From the NCBI GenBank assembly GCA_023053575.1, contig JAKZAP010000022.1:13682518-13746517 (forward strand): a stretch of DNA of 64,000 nucleotides. Reading direction: 5' to 3'. Made by a program: the position numbers and the translations under genes. Below are positions 56,501 to 64,000 of the stretch, one piece after another; the stretch's first letter is position 1; each line of letters begins with the position of its first letter. The notes beneath the pieces are model-generated. The model had not been told where the DNA came from, made no database searches, and saw nothing but the letters and a program-made list of their open reading frames with translations. This DNA is from Branchinecta lynchi. Its lineage: Eukaryota > Arthropoda > Branchiopoda > Anostraca > Branchinectidae.

Positions 56501-57226
56501 TTATGACGTTCAGAATACCTGCGGCCGTCCTCACAACGAAAATTCTACTATGTCGCGTAACATTTTAATCTCAACACAAACGCGGCTATTCAGTGGGAAG
56601 TGGTGAGACGGGTGAAGATTGCTTAGTAACTGAACATACAAAAAATCATAAACATTTCTCGTAAGGCATACAACAAAAACAGAAGCGCATAGAGGCACCA
56701 GAAATCGCACGGAAATTCCACTATTTGAAAATCCATTATTCGTGAACAGCGGAACAACGAAGTAACACATTTTCAGCGGGCCTTCAAGCCAATTTTAGGG
56801 ACTAAGTGAAGGGGAACTAGATTGTCCTATCCTATCCCTTTTCGGATAAACTTTAAAGCCCAACTTCTACTAGAAATGATCGCTACACGGTGAAAAGACT
56901 CGGAATCATACGTGTTGGCGATAATTAGCTTAAAATTTATTCCGTAATAAAGAAAAATATATAATTTTTAAACATTTAACTAAAGTAAATTGAAATTTAT
57001 TTCGTGCTCCTCGTCTCCTGCCATGATGTCAGATAAAGTCTGCCACCTGTCATATGTCGGTCTGACCTCATCATGACATAATCGGACGAGGACACTTGCC
57101 GGGGAGGGCAGAAATATGGCTAGAACAAATCTTGGCTGACATTTTTCGCTCATATTTTCTTTACGATCGTGGTTTGAGAGGGGCAACAGACTAGAATTTG
57201 AATTTCTCAAAAATGCTCTTGGTGTC
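53514..57226. other. No gene recognised; AT-rich with dispersed repeats
   Basis: It contains a CACTGT-type MITE (54154-54340), T-rich LINE-like 3' regions ending near 54910 and 55190, a segment at 56185-56345 related to 52985-53090 (GCGCCCGATCATTGTT, CCGAAGCCGTGTG) and a decayed TTAAAG-type repeat at 56391-56800. The open frames are low-complexity and hydrophobic, with no recognisable domain. Confidence 0.5.
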
Positions 57227-57601
57227 CAGAGGCGTTACTATAGCCAAAATGTTTTTTTTTTGGGGGGGGGGGAACGAGACATTTACCGACTGGCTGGTAA
57301 TTTTTACCGACTTTTTCTGCAGAAAGAACGACTGTTTCCAACAAGAAAAATTATATTTTTGAAAAAAATCGACTGATTTTCTGAAAAATCAACTGATTTT
57401 CAGAAAAATCCACTGATTTTGCGAAAAACCGACAATTTCGACGAAAAATCGACCAATTTTCAGTAAAACCGACTGTTTTCATGAAAAAAATCAACTGTCT
57501 TGACGAAAAATCGCGGCGCTTGACTCGGTTATTTTTTACTGACTGGTCGACAGTGCTGGGGGCGCGTCCCCCCCCCCCCCCCCCCAGTCGTGACGCCCCT
57601 G
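57227..57601 (+). mobile_element. CAGAGGCGT hAT-type MITE, 7 of 8 TSD
   Basis: It starts CAGAGGCGTTACTATAGCC and ends CAGTCGTGACGCCCCTG, flanked by TTGGTGTC and TTGGTGTG. Its interior has about ten AAAAATCGACTGATTTTC-type units. Confidence 0.88.
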
Positions 57602-57676
57602 TTGGTGTGCAGCTATAAACCAACTCCTGTAACTTCTGTGAATCCGTCTTATTCCAGTTCAGCGCTCCAAGTGGAC

Positions 57677-57841
57677 TACACTGTTTCTCCGAGTAAGGAT
57701 TAAAGTTAACTACGGTATTTGCTACTGGGATTAACCTTATCTCTACTGAGATACGATCAATCCGAAGTAGAGATAAGATTATCTTTCAGAGACAAGATTA
57801 ATCCCAGTAGCAAATACTGCAACATTTTATTTTACAGTGTA
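57677..57841. repeat. CACTGT-tipped palindromic MITE
   Basis: TACACTGTTTCTCCGAGTAA at the left and TTTTACAGTGTA at the right bound arms with GCTACTGGGATTAACCTT and the inverse. A second family member with different arms follows immediately at 57860-58045. Confidence 0.75.
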
Positions 57842-58262
57842 CTTCCTGTTACTCCCATCACACTGTAAAAAGTCTCTCCTCTATCGGACATTAGTGACCT
57901 AATTTTGTATCACCGAACTCGGAGATTTTTATTCCAAGTACGGAGAATTAAAATCCGATTAAGGATAAGAACGCTAGAATGCAAAATACTGAGATTAAGT
58001 TATCTGAAAGTGGAGAGTTTTTTTTTTTTTTTTTTTTTACAGTATACAGTTCATGTCTCGTATTGAACTCTTAAGTACAAATAGTAAAAAGTTAGACCCG
58101 TAAGGTAGTGGGTAACTTTCACTAAATACTAAAGAGACATATGCTAACCCTCCATTACCTGGGAAGCAGATTGCAGATTTTCTGATATACAGCCTGTGGG
58201 TCTATTTTATTATGTCTGTGACAAGTGCATGGTGAGGCATATGATGAAAACCAAAAGCTGTA

Positions 58263-59818
58263 AGCTCATATGGCACTTGCAACTGTATGTGTAAGGGCTC
58301 TGTCACATTGAACGGGTCCCTGATAGGCCTGCCCAATCTCGTCTTGAAAAACGTCATCACACGAATTCTAGAAGGCCCAGCTCCACCGCCACCCCCCAAG
58401 TGTCCGGTTCCAGTCCAATTGTTCAAACGATTTATCTAGAATAAATGTTCCTTCAGCCCAAGCTGACTGCGAATCATATTTGACGGTGCAAAACGTTTCA
58501 TTTGTCGGCTTCAGCGGCTTGAGCCTGAAGAAGACCCCTGCCAAGAAGGGCCGAAATATAGCTCTAATAAATTGTATCTGATTTAATCGTTTTGAACCGT
58601 CAAATATATAATAAATGCTTTTTCTTCCCAGCAAGTTTAACTCCGATCCCTCCATTCTAACCGTTTCTTGAGATTTCCGATCTCCCCCTCCCAACTCCCC
58701 CATAGCTGTTGAATCCGCTATCACAAGCTGAGATGAATCATTTGATAAAACATACTTTTCGACATTTGTAAGCAAAACCCTTGAGGAAAAATTGATAATG
58801 GGCTCATGCGGATCATGAACATGTATATTTCGCTTAAAAGTATTTTTCTTACTTTGTGGTCAAGATTTGTACTTTAAGGAATAGTCGGATTTGGAAAGTG
58901 CGTGATCACCGGAATTCCTGACCCCCCCCCTCAAACTCCCCCGGCCACAGTCACCGGAGCCAATCCAGTTCTGAAAAAGATATATCCAGAGCACCTGTTT
59001 GTTATTCCCACAAAGTTACATCCCGATATCTCCAGTATCAGCCAGTCACATATTATCCAGTCCCCCCCCGAAACTGTTGTCGGATAAGGTCCGGACATGA
59101 AAAAGATCAACAGAGACATGTCCTCTGGTCAATTATTAAATTTCACTCAGATCCGACCACACGTTCTAAAAGCTACAGACAACCCAATAATATTCCGGAT
59201 TCCCCCTCCCTCTACTCCCCCCACGACTATCGGATCGAATACATTTTTATTTACAAGTCAGTTTGATCGGATCCCTGATACGCCTTCCAAGTTTCGTCTC
59301 GAAAATCACCAAAACTGACATCACCGGAATTCCAACATCTCCCCTCCACCCCCCCCCCCCAAGGGTCCGGATCCAGTCCAATTCTGTAAACGATTATTCT
59401 GGGGCACATGCCCGTCCTTCCCAGCAAGTTTTAATCCGATCCCTCCATTTTAACCGTTTCTCGAGATTTCCGTTCTCCCCCCCACAACTCTCCCATAGCT
59501 ACCGAATTCGGTCCGGACTTCAAATGGGACATCAGAGATATGTCCTTATTCAGTTATCAAGTTTCATTCCAGTGTGATCACCCGTTACTACTAAATTTTC
59601 CAAAACCGCCCTCCACTCTCCCTTAGATGGTCGGATAAGGAACCTGATTATTTCCAAGCTAGTTTGGTCGGGTCCCTAATATGCCTGCCAAGTTTCATCG
59701 TCCTAGCACATCTGGAAGTACCCTAACTCGAAAAAGTGTGACAAAAAACCGGACCGACCGACAGACCGACAGGAATTGCGATCGGTATGGCACTTGAGCC
59801 AGAGGCTGCAAGTGCCAT
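58263..59818 (+). repeat. G/C-tract tandem-repeat element, near complete
   Basis: It begins AGCTCATATGGCACTTGCA and ends TATGGCACTTGAGCC with GCAAGTGCC. Internal units carry poly-C runs, TCCGGACTTCAAATGGGACA-like and CCTGCCAAGTTTCATCGTCC blocks, then GACCGACCGACAGACCGACA near the right end. A type I hairpin element sits at 58448-58609. Confidence 0.75.
58448..58609 (-). mobile_element. Type I hairpin element, AATAAATG duplication
   Basis: It begins TTCCTTCAGCCCAAGCTGAC and ends ACCGTCAAATATAT. AATAAATG is present on both sides. The sister element at 27820-27855 shows the uninterrupted site. Confidence 0.8.
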
Positions 59819-60753
59819 AAAAACTAGTCCGCTTGGGAGCGCTGAACTGGACTACGCTGACTGATACCATAGTGACAGGTGTCCAGAAACAAAACATTTA
59901 TCAGTGGAGCGCTGGAGTCGATAGAGTATTTTTGCACTTCCTTGTTATTTAGTTCGTATATCTGTGCGATCACGTTTGCATGCATGTCTGGTTATCTAGT
60001 CTGGGTCAGTCCGAGCGAAAAAAGACACACAACAGATTAGTCAGCTAGAAAAATCTTCAGCGATGTTGCGGCTCTTCTTGGCGAGGGTCCTCTTCAGGCT
60101 GTATAGTTGCATCTACAGTAGTACGGAATTGTGCAGCCCGACATTAATGCCACGCGTATTCGAGCTAGACGAGGAATCTTGCAAGTAAGGGCAGAAATGT
60201 CGCAAAAATAAATCTTAATTGACTTGGCAATTACGCGCCATCCAGTGGAGTTCGGGGAGTTAACCTTATTTGATGATAAGCTAGATTTGGCTGCTTGAGA
60301 GCTTGGTCACACTGGGCTCAAAAAAAAACCTATACGACAGACAACTGAAAATCCCTAGAGGACGTGAGGTTTGATGGGCTTTGTGGCAGCTTAGCAGACT
60401 ACAGTTAGGGGTCAATTAGGGTTCCTGGAACATAATTATACCCACTGTTTTGCTCTAACTGATCTTCTGAATTTAAAAGGACAATATTCAGAATTAGTCG
60501 TATCTTGTCCTTTTCTTTTTTCTACTTTGGCAGCCAAGAAAGCCAGGAAATGAGCCCAATGTGACCAAGCTCTGAGTGTTATTGATGAACTAAGGTAAAA
60601 TGAATGAATTTACTGAACAATCGTGACATACTAATAATTAAGTATGAATAGAAACAAGTTTCGTAGATATGGTAGTATAGAAGGGAAAAATCTTTTTAAA
60701 GATAAGGGAAAGTTTTGATGAAGGAATTAAAAGTTTGAAAAGAGGAGTTAGTT

Positions 60754-61328
60754 TTAAAGGGCCTCTCGCACCAGGTCCAAATCCAGGAATTTATTTCGGG
60801 GGGGGGGGGGGGGGGGGGGTTTGCCTGCCGGTCGGACAAAAAAAAAATAAAAATACATAAATCAGAGGGAAAAGCCTATAAAAATGAGTATTTTGTATGT
60901 TTCGGGGGGGGGGGGGGGGGGGTCAACCCCCTAACCTCCCCCCCTGGATATGGCCTTGCCTCGGACTATTTACTGTTCAGCTAACATTATTTCAAAATAT
61001 TTGAATTCTTTAAAACTATGCTACACTTTCAACAAATAACCCACGGTTTTGGCTGTCTTAAGCCTTTTCCCGAGACCCGTTGACTTGTAGCGAAAAGATG
61101 GAAACAATTTACATAACCAGTTTTTATTATGGAAAAACTTCTCGCAGGCAACCGTCGACAGAGTGATACACATCGAAGGTAGCAAAACACGGCAAGTGAG
61201 AAAATCAACGTGATTTTGTTAGAGGGGTTATATTGTACCGTACGAAATTGGGATCTTTGGGTTCAGAAATATATGGAGTGATTTTGGAAGCAGGTTGCAT
61301 TAGTATTATAGGTACACAGGTCTTTTAA
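60754..61328. mobile_element. TTAA-bounded MITE (reverse copy of 6283-6660) with nested hAT-type MITE
   Basis: It begins TTAAAGGGCCTCTCGCAC and ends ACACAGGTCTTTTAA, with the family interior reversed. A G-tract element (60772-60958) splits it. Confidence 0.75.
60772..60958. mobile_element. G-tract hAT-type MITE
   Basis: The ends CAGGTCCAAATCCAGG and CTGGATATGGCCTTG are inverse-related. The flanks TCTCGCAC and CCTCGGAC match at 6 of 8. The interior is mostly two long G runs. Confidence 0.65.
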
Positions 61329-62197
61329 GGCCGCAAACTCAAAACAGAACTTCTTAAAACGAAAGTGTAAGTGACGCTGATTTAGGGTAAACTATTAGGT
61401 AAACTTTGTGTGAACGTCACTGAGCTGGCACTTGCTTTAGTTCAAGCGAAAGCAAGAAAGAATGAAAAAGAAGCTACGTGGGGATAAAGAAAAAATAGTT
61501 TAGCGGAGTTTACATCTGCTTGCTTTTGATTGGTCGAAAGTTCGATCGCGGATGTAAACGCACAAACTGCAACCGCAGAATAGTTCGAGTGTAAGAGGTT
61601 AGAAAAGCATGTGCGATATACCAAAAAGCTGTATCCCGGTAACTTTCGTGAGTAACAGAACGTACGGGAGGTCGTGTGATCTCTAGAGGTGTTGCCCCAG
61701 TAAGACCCTCCACTTTTAGAAGGAGAAGACTTTCGGTTCAGTGGACCCCGGGACTACTAGAGGACTGGAATTTCTAATAGTAGCCTTTCTAAAGACATCC
61801 CGCTTTTTCTGCTGCAGTGCTTACACGTTTCGCTCATTTTGTCTTTATGGTCGTGATATAAGGCAACAATTTCTCGGAATATCTTGGGTGTCCCCCTAAA
61901 TTTAGAAAAGCATAAAACGAGTTAAAGCTTCTGTGAATCATACATGAAACTCTAAACCCTGCCCGACTCTGATTGTGGAAACTTGGCCGTTCGCACGGTT
62001 CGCTGGAATTATGACCCCGCAGCCAACGTAATATAGTGATGGGTGTCCAGTATCATAACATTTATCACTGGAACACTGAAGTCGACAAATTCCAGATAGG
62101 TTAGGCCGTGAGAAAATGCAGAATATATTATAGGGTTAAATGGAGCAAAAACGTAGGGGAATTCCCCGTAGAATGGGTATAAAGTAACATTTGACTG

Positions 62198-62306
62198 CAA
62201 GGTCGTATCCAGGGGGGGGGGGGGGGTCTGATCTATGGATTTTTAGTACTTTTTGGTGCGATCCGTGGGCAACCCCCTCCCCCCCAAATAAATTCCTGGA
62301 TGCCTG
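62198..62306. mobile_element. 109-bp hAT-type MITE with perfect 8-bp TSD
   Basis: CAAGGTCGTATCCAGGGGGG and CCTGGATGCCTG bound G and C runs. TTTGACTG is present on both sides (62190-62197, 62307-62314). Confidence 0.85.
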
Positions 62307-62550
62307 TTTGACTGCGCTGAACGGATGCGCTAAAAGTTGCTAGGATCTTCTTTTTGTTCATCACAGATTGGTTTCTTCCTGAAGAGGACCCTTGTCAAAA
62401 AGGACCGAAATATTGATAGAACAATACTCAGCGGACGTGTCCGTTTAGCGGGGTCAAATCTGATGCGTAGTCAGCTTCAGCTAAAGAAATATTAAAGTTT
62501 GACTGAAAAGAGCTGAGATAGGACAATCTAGTCACCCATCACTTATTCAC

Positions 62551-62824
62551 TTAAAGTTTAACTGAAAAGCCAACTTATTTTTCCGTCATTTGAACTGAAT
62601 ACAATGCATTATTTAGATTGCGTTAATAGATTGTTTTTACTTCTCACTATTTGCTCTAGAATGACATTCAGAATATCTACGCCCGTCCTCACAACGCAAA
62701 ATTCTACAATGTCGCTGAAAATTTAAATCTCAATACAAACGCGGCTTTTCAGTGGCCAGTGATCAGCTCGCGGCAGGTGGTCACTGCGTGAACGTATTTT
62801 AACCGGGTCTTCAAACCTCTTTAA
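62551..62824. mobile_element. TTAA-bounded element, TTAAAGTTTAACTG ends
   Basis: It starts TTAAAGTTTAACTGAAAAGC and ends CTTCAAACCTCTTTAA. The TTAA at both ends sits in the flank TATTCAC-TTAA-GTGAATA. It is a paralogue of 35422-35796. Confidence 0.65.
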
Positions 62825-64000
62825 GTGAATAAGTGTTGGGTAACTACATTATCCTCTCAGTTAAACTTTCAAGAGGCTTGAAGACCCACTGAAAATGCGG
62901 TACTTCGGTGCTCCGCTGTTCGCGAATAATCGAATTTCATATAGTGAACTTTCCCTGTCGGACTTGTGGTACCTCTACGCGTTAGTATCTGTGTGTATGC
63001 TGTTGTATGTTTACCAATCTAATATGAATGATGATTTATTTGCACATTAAAGCCATCCGGCCATCATGCAACAAACTGAAACAAAAAGTAAACAATCTTA
63101 CATGCGCATATACACACTAACACACTCTTAATATTTTTAATTTACACTGAATACTTTCTTAGCACTAAAAACACAATTTCCCCATCAGAAGAAATCTTTC
63201 CGGTGTTTAAAAGCTAACCTGAGGAACTTCCCAATAATTCTGATTTCTTTAAAATCTTTACTTCCCATCATTTTAATAAACTAAAACTAATAACTAGCCA
63301 CCGGAAAGCCGCGTAGGTATTGAGATTCAAATTTTCATCGTTATAGTAGAACTTTGCGTTGTGAGGACGCCCATAGAATTCTGAAAGTTATACTAGAGCA
63401 AATAGTGAAAAATAAAAAATTGCTTTAACATTATCTAAATAATGTAGTGTATTCAGTTAAATGATACACAAATAAACACAAGAAAGCACAGTTTTGATAT
63501 ATATGAAATAACACACAATCTTTTGATGTTACAGGAAATGTGTTATGAGCCCTTAAAGGAACCCCCCTCCCATTAGCTCCCATATGGAATTATAAGCTTC
63601 TAAAATCCCCACCTTTCTCCATTGTTTCGTTTCGTAACTACGAATTTTTAGCGCTTTTACGGGATTTCCGAGTTTTCCCGTCACCCAACAAAAAGTTTGT
63701 CGTAATCTTTAATGTACGCTGACAACTCTTTCACACATAAGGATGTGATACTCTCCTGTTTATTACTTCTTTTATTTGCCTAGTTTTCCCACTTCTTAAC
63801 CAAGGCACGGTTCAGTTTTCAAATGTTTTGCGCCAAGCCGCCGCGTCGGAGAGCAGGAAGGCTGGATATACTCGACAGGCGCTAACAAGAGAATCGCTAG
63901 TTTTAGGTGGGAAGGAATGGTATTTCCAAAAGAGTTTTTTCTGATTCATGTCATAGGGAAAAGATCATTTCTAGTAAGAGTTGTGCTTTAAGTGTTACGT
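62825..64000. other. No gene recognised
   Basis: It starts with a reversed piece of the TTAAAG-type repeat (62870-63005), and another piece lies at 63290-63480. The rest is AT-rich with no recognisable coding region. A TTAAAGGAACCCCCC motif at 63554 may be the left tip of another TTAA element whose partner lies outside the window. Confidence 0.45.

Overview
This is a stretch of a repeat-rich animal nuclear genome, almost certainly a non-vertebrate metazoan. The main evidence is a synaptogyrin gene split by three multi-kilobase GT-AG introns, AT-rich non-coding DNA, several non-LTR retrotransposon fragments and dozens of small DNA transposons with readable target-site duplications (TSDs). Nothing looks prokaryotic: I see no operons and no ribosome-binding sites. 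I cannot name the species.

Host gene: four exons at 2064-2162, 11110-11347, 15199-15341 and 19957-20229 (+ strand) join in frame into a 250-residue synaptogyrin, a four-transmembrane MARVEL protein of synaptic and other small vesicles. A 5' UTR intron probably ends at 2050. Two further exon-like segments downstream, 21780-21860 and 31072-31218, each follow an AG acceptor, are open in phase 0 and end in a stop. Phase 0 is the phase of the exon 3/exon 4 junction, so they could be alternative last exons of synaptogyrin. The second could also be the last exon of an unidentified neighbour.

Autonomous mobile element: 36755-39889 is a pogo/Tc1-mariner-like transposon with terminal inverted repeats, TA flanks and one uninterrupted 708-codon DDD transposase gene (37373-39499). 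It lies directly after a 5'-truncated LINE copy. Both may sit inside an older element whose ends are at 35904 and 39919.

Non-autonomous elements fill most of the rest. (1) A hairpin family with the conserved core CGATATTTCGGCCCTTCTTG has 8-14 bp TSDs and one constant tail, which suggests retroposition. (2) Four fold-back elements share the tip AGTTGCGTTTTTG, have 3-bp ACT or AGT TSDs and carry unrelated arms. (3) hAT-type elements have 8-bp TSDs (9996, 40023, 41727, 49759, 51676, 53205, 57227, 60772, 62198). (4) TTAA-bounded elements lie at 6283, 16806, 31679, 35064, 35422, 47451, 60754 and 62551. (5) Palindromic CACTGT-tipped elements. (6) PIF/Harbinger-like elements with TAA TSDs lie at 13579 and 50307. 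(7) A large G/C-tract element with internal tandem repeats has copies near 5974, 27118, 46072 and 58263. Tandem arrays occur at 1-960, 7147-7800, 8620-9125, 22060-22310, 22799-22891, 26395-27050, 40480-40880, 41380-42780 and 43081-43750.

The 43.8-64 kb part has no host coding sequence that I can support. All calls come from reading the sequence by eye. Boundaries of degenerate repeats are approximate, while exon boundaries and stated TSDs were counted base by base.
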